DNA of 64,000 bases. Origin: UBA995 sp035477115. GTDB taxonomy: Bacteria; Bacillota; Sulfobacillia; UBA995. A program made the translations under genes and the position numbers. Positions within the stretch are counted from its first letter, which is position 1. Every line of letters begins with the position of its first letter. The notes below the pieces were generated by a model. That model did not search any database. It was given only the letters and a program-made list of their open reading frames with translations, and was not told where the DNA came from. This document shows, piece by piece, positions 1 through 11,474 of the stretch. The DNA lies in contig DATIKW010000039.1 in assembly GCA_035477115.1 (NCBI GenBank), forward strand, positions 1 through 64,000, written 5' to 3'.

Positions 1-88
1 CCTCCCTGACCCCCATCTGATCCTGCAGTACGATGTTCAGCACTTTCAACCTGGCTTGCTCCTCCTGGGTCAATGTCAGTCCTCCCAT
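1..88 (-). CDS. Transposase N-terminus (ISNCY-like), partial
   Basis: Twenty-nine codons run off the window edge, starting MGGLTLTQEEQARLKVLNIV and continuing to ...DQMGVRE. This resembles the N-terminal helix-turn-helix of ISNCY/IS1202-type transposases, which start with a short lead then an LT..E..RLK.I..V....M..REAA pattern. An upstream ATG (96) meets a stop after six codons, so the start at 88 is preferred. The catalytic DDE region would lie outside the window. The family call rests on this short segment only. Confidence 0.55.
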   Translation of the reverse strand, partial: MGGLTLTQEEQARLKVLNIVLQDQMGVRE

Positions 89-150
89 ACTGACATTTTC
101 CCTTATCAGTTGACCACTGTCATGATCGTATAACAACGACACTCGACCTC
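1..150 (-). mobile_element. End of an ISNCY-like insertion sequence
   Basis: The first ~150 bases look like the left end of an insertion sequence whose other end lies outside the window. It contains the start of a transposase reading frame (88 down to 1), preceded by about 60 bases of non-coding, motif-rich DNA with repeated TGTC/GACA words. The adjoining substrate-binding protein gene loses homology at about base 148, which is where I place the junction. The exact terminal repeat and any target duplication cannot be defined without the right end. Confidence 0.6.
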
Positions 151-1125
151 GTCGTGAATTGACCATGGCATCTGGGGAATGATAAGGCTGTGTGCTACCT
201 CGCCGGCGATGCCCAGCAGGATCCCATCCACGATCGCTTGGGGGTCGATGGCATGGGCTATGGCTCGCCGGACCCTTACGTCATTTACGGGTTCCCGGAA
301 TAGGGTGAATGCCATATGCCGTATCATCGGCGTTACAACACGGTACACGATCATGGTGGGGTCCTGCTCCAGTCCCTCCACGTCCGGCATCGGTATGCGT
401 TGAGCTATATCGATCTCGCCAGCCCGCAACGCCATGATCCGCGTCATATGATCGGGTATGATGCGCAAGGTGACGCGCTCGAGACGGGCCTCGCGGCCCC
501 AGTAATCGTCGTTTCTGACGATGACCAGTTCCTGGCCGACGACATGGCTCTCGTACTTGAAGGGGCCGGTGCCATCGGGCAGGACGGCCCCAGCCGCATC
601 CTTGTGACCTAGATTCACGATGATCCCCTGCGGATGGCTCATCTGTTCGGGGAAGGCTGGGAAGGGCATCGTATTACGGATGTCAATGGTGTAGTCATCT
701 ACCACCGTCGCCGACTCGATCTGCAGAAATGCAGGGCGGAGATTCGCGGCGAAGGCGTCGATCGACTCCTTGACCGCTTGGGCGTCAAAAGCCCGACCGG
801 AGTGGAAACGCACGTTCCGCCTCAGGTGGAACCGCCACGTGCGGTCATCGATGGTCTCCCAGGACGTGGCCAGGCCGGGCGCTGGCTGCATGTCGGGCGT
901 CAAATAGACGAGGGTTTCGAAAATCCCGCCCGACCCCAGGGGACCTATACCCCCGAAGAATTGCCAGCGAGCCTCGAAGGGATCACCCGTCACTGCCACG
1001 GTGAGTACCTGTTCAGCCGGCGGAGCGATTGCAGCTTGACGGCCAGCCACGACGGCGAAAGCGACCACCGCCAGCAGCACCAGCAGTACCACTATGCCGA
1101 TGACTTTCTTGTTCCCTCTACCCAC
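106..1125 (-). pseudogene. Truncated ABC peptide/nickel-type substrate-binding protein
   Basis: Family 5 (SBP_bac_5, DppA/OppA-like) extracytoplasmic solute-binding protein. An N-terminal hydrophobic segment (residues 8-28) anchors or exports it, without a lipobox Cys. The mature part shows typical family signatures: the LATSWE..DDRTWRFHLR strand near residue 85, the GTGPFKY motif near 187, a DYWG motif near 208 and a DVRVRRAIAHAID helix near 282. Full-length members are around 500-550 residues. This one ends at 339, and its last ~15 residues are encoded by the neighbouring insertion sequence. The start is a GTG with GGAGG upstream. No permease or ATPase partners are in the window, so the substrate is unknown; the gene is probably inactive. 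Confidence 0.8.
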
Positions 1126-1262
1126 TTTCGTTCACCTGCCTCCTCTACAGATTGGGCTAATTCCGGGCAACCGGCCCGCTTGCTTCGAGCGGCCGCGCCC
1201 CCTCTGCACATTGCCCCTTGCTGTCGATCATCACCACCTTCACGCACCAGGAGTGTTCGCCG

Positions 1263-1724
1263 TCACGACTTCTTGGCCGCGATGACCGACTTCATCTCCT
1301 CGGCCGTCTTGATCGGCCGGTTGGCCTCCCGGTAAAGCTGTTGCACCCGCTCGAGCGAGTTGTACTTCAGATCCCGGTGCGGTGGAGGGGACATCACGGT
1401 GACGAAGCACGCCGTATGGCCGCCATGGTTCTTCACTTCCACCTCGGGTCCGGGCTGCAAGGGTACCAGCATCGCCATGTGCGGAAGCAAGTCAGACTTC
1501 TTGCCGTCGCAGTTGACCTCCAAGCGCCCCTCGAGCATGTAAATGACGCGTTCCAGCAGTTCGGCTTCCTTCTCCCGCTTTGACGCCATGACCATGCCCG
1601 ATCCCGGCAGCAGGTAGGTCACGTTCATGTACAGGTTCTCGCCGAACAGCAGCGGCCTGAACCATTCAGGCTTGTGGAAGAATCCCGGGCGTTCATCGAC
1701 CTTGACGATCTGCAACCCGACCAT
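1263..1724 (-). CDS. Small cupin-domain protein (paralogue 1)
   Basis: A single-domain cupin of 153 residues. The start is set by GGAGGAGG directly upstream of the ATG at 1724 and by the two paralogues at 40.4 and 41.2 kb, which begin at the same position (MAEFQVVKL versus MVGLQIVKV). Shared features are the FFHKP.W segment near residue 15, the LFGEN segment, the RVIYMLEGRLEV beta-hairpin with cupin character, and a PPPH.DLK segment near the end. Few canonical cupin metal His are visible, so catalysis is uncertain. It may bind a small molecule or stabilise a partner. It sits between the disrupted transporter gene and the metal ATPase. Confidence 0.8.
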   Translation of the reverse strand: MVGLQIVKVDERPGFFHKPEWFRPLLFGENLYMNVTYLLPGSGMVMASKREKEAELLERVIYMLEGRLEVNCDGKKSDLLPHMAMLVPLQPGPEVEVKNHGGHTACFVTVMSPPPHRDLKYNSLERVQQLYREANRPIKTAEEMKSVIAAKKS

Positions 1725-1774
1725 TGCGATCCTCCTCCATTCTGCCGCTTGCCGCGACATGTTTGTTAGGTGCT

Positions 1775-1799
1775 GGCCCGGGGCTCAATGCCCCGGGCC
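1775..1799. terminator. GC-rich hairpin between cupin and metal ATPase
   Basis: A perfect 10-bp stem (GGCCCGGGGC and its complement) with a 5-nt loop lies in the 192-bp gap downstream of the P-type ATPase and upstream of the cupin. No U-tract follows on either strand, so it is not a classic intrinsic terminator; it may aid termination or mRNA stability. Confidence 0.4.
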
Positions 1800-1916
1800 A
1801 CCTCGTCGCGATCTAGACCTGGGTATAGATAGTCGTGTTGATTCGCGGCCACCGCCGTCGTTCCTTCCTGCGGCTCGACACTTCGGCGGCCGATGGACTG
1901 CCGGCCGTTACCGACC

Positions 1917-4085
1917 TCAGCAACTCTTGCACGGACGCAACCCGTCTCCTGAGCCCGACGTTCCGCACGCGGAACTAGCGCTGCCCTTACCCCGCGAACT
2001 GCCGATCTTGAAGTTTATGAGCCGGGCGGAGTTCACGATGACCAGCACCGAGGCGACGTTGTGCACGACGGCGGCGCCGATGGGCGTCAGTTCGCCCCGG
2101 GCCGCGAACACCATGCCGACAGCGTTGATCAGCAGGGCGAAGACGATGATGTTCTGGCGGATGATGCCGTACGCCTTGCGGCTGAGCCGGAACACGCCGG
2201 GCACCGCCGTGAGATCGTCGGACATGAGCGCGATGTCCGCCGCCTCGATGGCCACATCGGTGCCGGCCACGCCCATGGCGATGCCCACGTCGGCGCTGGC
2301 CAGGGCGGGTGCGTCATTCACGCCGTCGCCGATCATCGCCACCTGGTAGCCCTGCGCCTTCAGTTCGGCAACCACGGCCGCCTTGTCGGCCGGCAGGACC
2401 TCGGCCCGGAAGTCATCCACGCCCAGCCGGGCTGCCACGCTCCGGGCGGCCCGGGCATTGTCGCCCGTGAGCATCATGACCTTCTTGAAGCCAATCCGCT
2501 TCAACTCCTGGATGAAGCCTGCAGCTTCCGGACGGATGGTGTCGCAGATGGCGACGCCGCCCAGCGGCACCCCGTCGGCGATGACCACCAGGGCGGTGAA
2601 GCCCTGTTCCTCGCGGCTGGTCAGCCATTCCTCGGCGGCAGCCGCCACGCCCTTCGGGAGGTCGGCCAGGGCCCGCCGGTTGCCGACCACCAGCGTGCTC
2701 CCATTGAAGGCAGCCCGCACGCCCATCCCCGGCACCTGCTCGAAGGTGGCGGTAGAGGGCACATTCAGACCTCGTGCAACCGCATGGGCGCCGATGGCGC
2801 GGGCGATGGGGTGCTCGGAGCGGCTCTCCGCCGTCGCGGCGGCCAGCAAGACATCGTCGGCCGAAGCGCTCTTGCCGTTGAAGGCCGCGACCTCTTCCAC
2901 TTGCGGGCGGCCAAGGGTGAGTGTTCCCGTCTTGTCGAGGATGATGGCGTTGGCCTTGCCGGCACCCTCGATGGTCATGCCTCCCTTGACCAGGACGCCC
3001 TGGCGGGCGGCGCTGCCGATGGACGCGACCACTGCCGTGGGCGTGGCCAGCACCAGCGCGCAGGGGCAAGCGACCACCAGGATGGAGACGGCCCGGATCA
3101 CGTCGCCGGTCAGCGGCCAGACGATGCCGGCGATGACCAGCACCAGCGGGGTGAACCAGGTGGCAAAGCGGTCGGCGGCCTTCTGGCCTTCGCCCTTGTT
3201 CTCCTGGGCCTCGCGGACGATGCGGATGATCTGGGCGAGCGAGGTGCTGGAGCCCACCCGCTCGGCTACCACTTCGATGGCCCCATGCATGCTGATGGTA
3301 CCGGTGAATACGGGATCGCCTTCGACCTTGTCAACCGGCATGGACTCGCCGGTTATGGACGACTGGTCGAGGGCGGCGAAGCCGTCCACCACCTTGCCGT
3401 CGACGGGAACGCGGGCCCCTGGCTTCACCAGGACGATGTCTCCTACCTGCACCGACTCGATCGGCACTTCGCGGTAGGCATCGCCGACCTTGAGCAAGGC
3501 TATCTCCGGAGCAAGCTCCAGCAGACCCTCGATCGCCCGTCTGGTCCGGCGCAGCGTCCGGTTCTCGAGGGCCTCGCCGAACAACATCATCAAAGCAACT
3601 ATCGCCGCCGCCCGGAAGTCCTCCACGATGACCGTGGCGACCAGGGCGATGCTCACCAGGATTCCCGAGGTGATCCGCCGCTTCTGCCAGGTGACGATGG
3701 CGGTGGACTTCATGATGACCAGGGCGCCCAGGGCCGCACCGATCAGCGACACGTCGAAGCCCAGGAGCCGGTTCGCGGCACCCTGCCAGCTCAGGATCAG
3801 GGTGAGCAGGATAAAGCCCGGCATGGCGTAGTCTCTTGCATCCTCGAGCAGGAAAGTGAGCGCCTTTGCCGTACTGCGCCCCTTGGCCGGCTGGTGATGG
3901 TCGTGCTTATGGTCGTGATCGTGGCCATGGTCATGATCGTGATCGTGGTCATGATCGTGATCGTGCGCCGAACTCCTCGCAGCATGGTGTGGCTTCGCCT
4001 TGGCCGTGCGGCCCTTGGTGTCCTTTTGGGCCAACAGATCGGGGTGGTCTCCCTCGTGCACGCTGTTCGCTCCTTTGTTAGACAT
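1917..4085 (-). CDS. P1B-type heavy-metal transporting ATPase with His/Asp-rich N-terminus
   Basis: A 722-aa membrane ATPase that exports a transition metal at the cost of ATP. Visible motifs, in order: a TGES actuator loop, the ACPCALVLATPT membrane metal site, DKTGTLT with the phosphorylated Asp, a SEHPIARA nucleotide-domain motif, and GDGVNDAPAL. There is no HMA domain. Instead, residues ~40-65 are an almost pure His-Asp repeat, and the C-terminal tail carries three Cys (CGTS...CKSC); both could bind metal. The last membrane segment reads HNVASVLVIVNSARL, unlike the MxxSS of copper pumps, so Zn, Cd, Co, Ni or Mn is more likely than Cu. A shared leader motif lies 70-130 bases upstream. The ATG at 4085 starts MSNKGANS. 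Confidence 0.9.
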   Translation of the reverse strand: MSNKGANSVHEGDHPDLLAQKDTKGRTAKAKPHHAARSSAHDHDHDHDHDHDHGHDHDHKHDHHQPAKGRSTAKALTFLLEDARDYAMPGFILLTLILSWQGAANRLLGFDVSLIGAALGALVIMKSTAIVTWQKRRITSGILVSIALVATVIVEDFRAAAIVALMMLFGEALENRTLRRTRRAIEGLLELAPEIALLKVGDAYREVPIESVQVGDIVLVKPGARVPVDGKVVDGFAALDQSSITGESMPVDKVEGDPVFTGTISMHGAIEVVAERVGSSTSLAQIIRIVREAQENKGEGQKAADRFATWFTPLVLVIAGIVWPLTGDVIRAVSILVVACPCALVLATPTAVVASIGSAARQGVLVKGGMTIEGAGKANAIILDKTGTLTLGRPQVEEVAAFNGKSASADDVLLAAATAESRSEHPIARAIGAHAVARGLNVPSTATFEQVPGMGVRAAFNGSTLVVGNRRALADLPKGVAAAAEEWLTSREEQGFTALVVIADGVPLGGVAICDTIRPEAAGFIQELKRIGFKKVMMLTGDNARAARSVAARLGVDDFRAEVLPADKAAVVAELKAQGYQVAMIGDGVNDAPALASADVGIAMGVAGTDVAIEAADIALMSDDLTAVPGVFRLSRKAYGIIRQNIIVFALLINAVGMVFAARGELTPIGAAVVHNVASVLVIVNSARLINFKIGSSRGKGSASSACGTSGSGDGLRPCKSC
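3893..3966 (-). repeat. His-Asp codon repeat inside the metal ATPase gene
   Basis: A degenerate run of GAC/GAT-CAC/CAT codons encodes the AHDHDHDHDHDHDHGHDHDH stretch. It is low-complexity and prone to slippage in multiples of six bases, so its length may vary among strains. Confidence 0.85.
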
Positions 4086-4154
4086 TCTCGTCGCTCAACT
4101 GCTATGGGGGGATGGGGCTGAGGCCTATTTAAGCTGCTAGTGTTAGGTGTGTAG

Positions 4155-4215
4155 TGGGGTCCCTCCCCTTACCATATAGTCGGCTATATTCAGCGTCGAG
4201 GCGGAATTTCCTCCT
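4155..4215 (-). promoter_or_regulatory. Shared leader element, copy 1 (upstream of metal ATPase)
   Basis: Read on the minus strand, this segment begins AGGAGGA, has a TGAATA-like core and ends AAGGGGAGGGACCCCAC, about 70 bases before the ATPase start. The same block layout precedes two cupin genes and the large protease, on the same strand as each gene. It may be a promoter or a 5' UTR element; its role is unknown. Confidence 0.45.
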
Positions 4216-4245
4216 GGGGATCGGGAAATGGCGATCGGGATCTCG

Positions 4246-4314
4246 GTAGGGGCGGGTTCGTGCTCTTGATGCGGGCGGGCTCCCGGTAGGGGCGGGTTCG
4301 GAACCCGCCCCTAC
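4246..4314. repeat. Interspersed 29-bp palindrome, half copy plus full copy
   Basis: A half copy (4246-4260) is followed by a full copy (4286-4314). The full element is a perfect inverted repeat with 14-bp arms (GTAGGGGCGGGTTC) around one central base. It lies 34 bp after the hsdR stop. The same sequence recurs within hsdR (7119-7147) and at 36.3, 40.3 and 58.9 kb. Confidence 0.9.
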
Positions 4315-4348
4315 ACCTTATCCCGTCGGCGGCGGCCAGACCGGCCTT

Positions 4349-7554
<3,206 letters not shown>

Positions 7555-7558
<4 letters not shown>

Positions 7559-7686
7559 CTTGCGTGTATTCTCTCCTTCCTTACCCGGAAGAGTCGTTCG
7601 CTAGCGCTGTTTTCTTTCTGAAACGCCCGGACATGGGCAGCAAGCTTGCGCTCTAAAGGCGTCACCGCCACGCCGATTAGACCCAT
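7555..7686 (-). CDS. 43-aa ORF translationally coupled to hsdR
   Basis: An ORF of 43 codons beginning MGLIGVAVTPLERK and ending RVRKERIHAR. Its TGA overlaps the hsdR ATG (ATGA), an arrangement typical of coupled genes. It is basic, probably helical, and lies in the 195-bp gap between the UvrD-like helicase and hsdR. No clear ribosome-binding site precedes the ATG. It may therefore be the C-terminal remnant of a longer gene displaced when the nuclease/helicase pair was inserted. I do not recognise a family. Confidence 0.4.
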
Positions 7687-7753
7687 TACTGCGATCGCGT
7701 AAGAAGCTCAAGATAGATGGACTCGCCAGACCCAGTCGAAGTTGTTACTGCCC

Positions 7754-9577
7754 TCATTGGAACACACAATTCACTGGCAGAAGAACACAAGGATCAGTGC
7801 GTGGCGTCATAATTGTGACTTGTCGCTTTGCTCGAGTTACGCTAACTCTGAAGTTCTGACGTGTCTGATCGTCAATCTTCTCCCTGGAATTGAAGCGCAC
7901 GATGCGGTCGGCGTTGTAGGGCGGCTGACCCTTCTGTTGAATTGGCCATCCTTCGAAGATGATCACCTCATCAAACTGCTTTCCCTTCGCCTTGTGCATG
8001 TTCATGACAATGACACCAGTCTCGGGTTTGCTGTTAGTAGAGAAATGCTCCCGCATGAACGCTTGCTGAACGATTGACAGGGCGTTGATGTACCGGCCGT
8101 TCTCGCGCCAATTCTGAGACAACGCCTGTCGAAGCTCTGTCCCCCGCTCAAGCATGCGGATGCTCCGAACCTCTTCGGCAACCTCCCTCAACCTGTTACA
8201 TGCGCCATCTCCCAAGATGCGACGCACGTCCCACCAGTCCTTGTCGGGATCTCCCATAAGTACGAGCGTGCGTGTCTTTTCGTATACGGCCAGCATGTTG
8301 ACGATAATGTTGTTCTTACGGATGGCTTTGCGCGTGGTCTGAGAGTCCAGAAGTACTTCATAGGCCCTTCGAACACCCGCCGCCTCCTTCAACGCCGCCT
8401 TCGTTGGCTCATCGCCGCCCTTGCCTAGGAAGTAGTTGCACACAAGAGCGATAAACTGCTCGAAGTGGCGGCCGTCAACAGTAGGCTGCAACAGAAGCGC
8501 TATGACTTCTGCCGCCAGAATTGCGGCCTCCATCTCGATGGCGGCGGAATGGGGCACTTCGGTCATCCCGGCTGGAGGCTGGCGCAAAGCATCTGATACC
8601 AAGCGTGTCATCTTCTTGGTTGGCACGAGAATAGCGAGCGACCAGTTCTTTATGCCTTGCTTGATCAAGCGCTGGCGTGCGGCATAGGTCGTGGTTACGA
8701 GCTTCGTCATTGCTCGATCGCGGTTTGGTTCGAAGAGAACGACCGCGACGCCCTTGTATTTTTCCTCACGGAATTTCCCCGCCAGCAGGTCGTTGCCAAA
8801 GATCACGATCTCGGTACCAACACTTCGATGATTGTCAGTGCTCAGGTCTACTTCGTGCGGGCCAAATGCTTCCCGGAAGTGATCGAGGCGCGCGGGGTCG
8901 GCACCAATCCAGTCGTATATTCGCTGTTCCGGGTCAGCGAGAGCAATCAGTCGGCAAAACGCCCCCAACGCCTTCACAACGCGCCATTGCGACGCGTTCG
9001 TGTCCTGGAACTCGTCGAGGACGACCACGGGGTACATTGCCGCGACGAGGCGACGCACACGATCGCTGCCATGGAGGATGTCGCCGACATAAGGCGCAAA
9101 GAGGTCGAAGCAAACGCGCCCCTCTGCCCTTGCTATCTGGCCGCGCGCCGCATCCTCTGCGGCCTTCTTGGCTGCTTTCTGCGCATTAGCAGGGTTCTTG
9201 GCGGGGAAGCCAGACCTGATCTTCGAAAGTGCGATCGCTTCAGCCGGAGGCGAGAGGATATCCAGCCGGCGTGGCAGGCCAATGAGATACCCGTGCGTTC
9301 TGAGGATGCGCCAGAAAAAAGAGTGGTAGGTTTCGACGTCAATACACCGCTTCAGGGCTGACGGAATCTTCTGTTCTTCAATGGCTTCCGTCATCCGTGA
9401 CACGGTTGCTCGCGCGAAGCTTAAAAACAGGATTTTCTGACTAGGCTGGAGGTGATGCTCGGCGATCCGTGTGGTCTTGAGAATGGCGACGGTCGTCTTG
9501 CCCGAACCGGGCCCTCCAGTAATGAGGACGTGCCCACTTGCCTCCATGGCTTCAATCTGCTGCTCAGTTAGTTGCAT
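7754..9577 (-). CDS. gajB: UvrD/Rep-like helicase (Gabija GajB-like)
   Basis: A superfamily 1A helicase of 607 aa. Walker A is GGPGSGKTT (residues 21-29), motif II reads LDEFQDTN, motif V is NMHKAKGKQFDEV and motif VI is VSVTRAKR, so the core motifs look intact. The start at 9577 is supported by AGGAG nine bases upstream and overlaps the nuclease gene by 14 bp. An upstream start at 9610 is less likely. Gene order, coupling and partner match Gabija (class 2 OLD nuclease plus UvrD-like helicase), where GajB helps trigger GajA against phage DNA. The protein is longer than the prototype GajB (~500 aa). Confidence 0.8.
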   Translation of the reverse strand: MQLTEQQIEAMEASGHVLITGGPGSGKTTVAILKTTRIAEHHLQPSQKILFLSFARATVSRMTEAIEEQKIPSALKRCIDVETYHSFFWRILRTHGYLIGLPRRLDILSPPAEAIALSKIRSGFPAKNPANAQKAAKKAAEDAARGQIARAEGRVCFDLFAPYVGDILHGSDRVRRLVAAMYPVVVLDEFQDTNASQWRVVKALGAFCRLIALADPEQRIYDWIGADPARLDHFREAFGPHEVDLSTDNHRSVGTEIVIFGNDLLAGKFREEKYKGVAVVLFEPNRDRAMTKLVTTTYAARQRLIKQGIKNWSLAILVPTKKMTRLVSDALRQPPAGMTEVPHSAAIEMEAAILAAEVIALLLQPTVDGRHFEQFIALVCNYFLGKGGDEPTKAALKEAAGVRRAYEVLLDSQTTRKAIRKNNIIVNMLAVYEKTRTLVLMGDPDKDWWDVRRILGDGACNRLREVAEEVRSIRMLERGTELRQALSQNWRENGRYINALSIVQQAFMREHFSTNSKPETGVIVMNMHKAKGKQFDEVIIFEGWPIQQKGQPPYNADRIVRFNSREKIDDQTRQNFRVSVTRAKRQVTIMTPRTDPCVLLPVNCVFQ

Positions 9578-11447
9578 TAACGCCGACTCCTGGATCAATG
9601 CCCGCATCAAGAGGTGTGCCCGCTACACCGGCGGCTACTGGAGTGAGTGTGCAGGCAGCCTTCAACTTGAGACACGTATCGCGAAGCCATTCGGGAATCT
9701 CCATCTCCCAGCATTGAGCTAGGAAATCGGCGATCCCCCAGTTCCCCTTCGACCAAGCGAAATAATCCGCCAACGCGGCAGCAGCCTGCGCCTCAGGATC
9801 GGGGTACTTTTGGGCTAGGTGCGGCGGCCATTCAATCGACTTAGTAAACCGTTTTAGAGCGGCTTCGGTGGTGTTGTTCAGGACTAGGTCTTCAAAGCCC
9901 TTCTCATTGTGCATAAAAAGCGTTTCTACCTGCTCCTCAATCCTAGCCCTGCAGTCGTCGTCCTGCTTGTCACAGAGGGCGAATATGTGTTTGCCCAACT
10001 CGCGATAGAGCTGGGCCATGCCGGGAATGTTGTTTTCGCTACCGCTATCAACGGTGCAGATGCCAAGTGCTTCAAGCGACGCATAGGTTTCCGGGTTGAG
10101 TTCCTCGAGCCGACGGCACGCAACCGGAAAGGCCGACGCCTCGGTGGCCCCTTCGGTAATGAGGATCCGGCGGGCAAGCAACCCCTCACAAAACCGGGTG
10201 CGGAACTCCTGTCGGTAACGCTTGAACTTCACATTGTCGGGAAGCGCGATGCTTCTGCGGGTGAGCACGCCTTCTGTATTACGCATCAGAACGACGGTTT
10301 CTTCGACCGCAAATTCCTCCAGCACATAGGGTGAGTGCGACGTAAAGAGAGTCTGCGACGCCAACTTGCGGACTTCATGGACAATACGCTTTTGGGCATA
10401 GGGCGGAATGGCAGTTTCCGGTTCTTCCATGGCAAAGATGACGTTCTGCTTGCCCTCCGCTATCTGGGAGAGCATGGCCAGTACCAGCATGTTTATAGTG
10501 CCGGTACCCTGCCGGTAGAACGGCGCGCCATGATTCCCGCCGCCTGTGTCGATGAACGCCGTAATCACCTCCCGCAGATGTTCTCGGGTAAGTTTGGACA
10601 CCCTCAGGCGGGGCTCCACGCCCCACTCCTTCGGAACGTACTTCTTGAGCGCATTATTGATGCTCTCCAACACTGGGGAGATGCCGAGATCCGGGTCGCC
10701 TGCAACCGGAATAACCGCCAAGGTACCGAGAGTATCCTCCCACATCCGCGGCCTGATCTCCTTCAGGCGCAGGATGATGTCGAGCAAGCTGCCCCGCTCC
10801 AGACTGAGCGCGCGTGAGCCGGTACGAAGAGAGCGGAGGTACAGAAAACCGCATATCTGCTTGTCTCTTTTTGAGAACTGCTGTGGTTGAGGGGCTTCCG
10901 TGAGACTGCGCGTGAAATAGGTCTTTCCTTCAAAGTCGTCCTCCTCCGCGTCGTACCAGCCGCGGAAGGTGATGCGGAGCGCCTCCGTGATGTGGGCTAG
11001 GTCGACGCCAGCAGGATTTGCCTGCTCATAGAGAGTGTCATTCGCCGAATCCCAAAACTCAACGTAGTCGCCGAACTTACCCCTTTGCTCCTCAGTTAGA
11101 TCGACGACTGTCGCCTCAATCTCAATCTTTGGTGCTTCGGTAGCGGCATCCTCACCTCCTGTCGTTGCCGCCGCGTCTCCAGACTCCGCAACTTCACTAC
11201 CCTCATCAGGCGTGCCACCGGCTAGCCTTGCGGCAGACTTGATTATGTATTCCCCTCGGAAGAAGTCGTGCTCGTTGATTGTTGGCTGGCGGTTGAGACG
11301 GTCAGGCCCGAGGACAAGATCGAGTGCTTCCAAGATAGTGGTCTTACCCGTGTTGTTGTCGCCAAGAAGCACACCATGCTTCGGCAGCAAAATGCTTGCC
11401 TTCTTGATACCTCGGAAGTTCTGTATTGCTAGGCGCGATACTCGCAC
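9564..11447 (-). CDS. gajA: OLD-family ATPase-TOPRIM nuclease (Gabija GajA-like)
   Basis: A 627-aa overcoming-lysogenisation-defect (OLD) family protein. The N-terminal ABC-type ATPase begins SRLAIQNFRGIKKA and has the Walker A GDNNTGKTT (29-37). The EEPETAIPP segment near residue 340 looks like Walker B, and LFTSHSPYVLEEF follows as the H-loop region. The C-terminal TOPRIM nuclease shows LITEGATEA (catalytic Glu), a VDSGSENN segment and the FALCDKQDDD acidic motif. Residues ~75-105 are a low-complexity acidic/Ala-rich insert. The start is a GTG with GGGGGGATAT upstream. It lies directly after hsdS and overlaps the helicase. Together the pair fits Gabija or a close class 2 OLD system. Confidence 0.82.
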   Translation of the reverse strand: MRVSRLAIQNFRGIKKASILLPKHGVLLGDNNTGKTTILEALDLVLGPDRLNRQPTINEHDFFRGEYIIKSAARLAGGTPDEGSEVAESGDAAATTGGEDAATEAPKIEIEATVVDLTEEQRGKFGDYVEFWDSANDTLYEQANPAGVDLAHITEALRITFRGWYDAEEDDFEGKTYFTRSLTEAPQPQQFSKRDKQICGFLYLRSLRTGSRALSLERGSLLDIILRLKEIRPRMWEDTLGTLAVIPVAGDPDLGISPVLESINNALKKYVPKEWGVEPRLRVSKLTREHLREVITAFIDTGGGNHGAPFYRQGTGTINMLVLAMLSQIAEGKQNVIFAMEEPETAIPPYAQKRIVHEVRKLASQTLFTSHSPYVLEEFAVEETVVLMRNTEGVLTRRSIALPDNVKFKRYRQEFRTRFCEGLLARRILITEGATEASAFPVACRRLEELNPETYASLEALGICTVDSGSENNIPGMAQLYRELGKHIFALCDKQDDDCRARIEEQVETLFMHNEKGFEDLVLNNTTEAALKRFTKSIEWPPHLAQKYPDPEAQAAAALADYFAWSKGNWGIADFLAQCWEMEIPEWLRDTCLKLKAACTLTPVAAGVAGTPLDAGIDPGVGVNATN

Positions 11448-11474
11448 ATATATCCCCCCTCTAATGACTGCCGT

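Noticed and set aside
2061..4121. 686-aa plus-strand ORF opposite the metal ATPase
   Set aside because: It is antisense to a P-type ATPase with all motifs; the translation is Gly/Arg/His/Asp-rich with no domain, as expected for a shadow in high-GC DNA.
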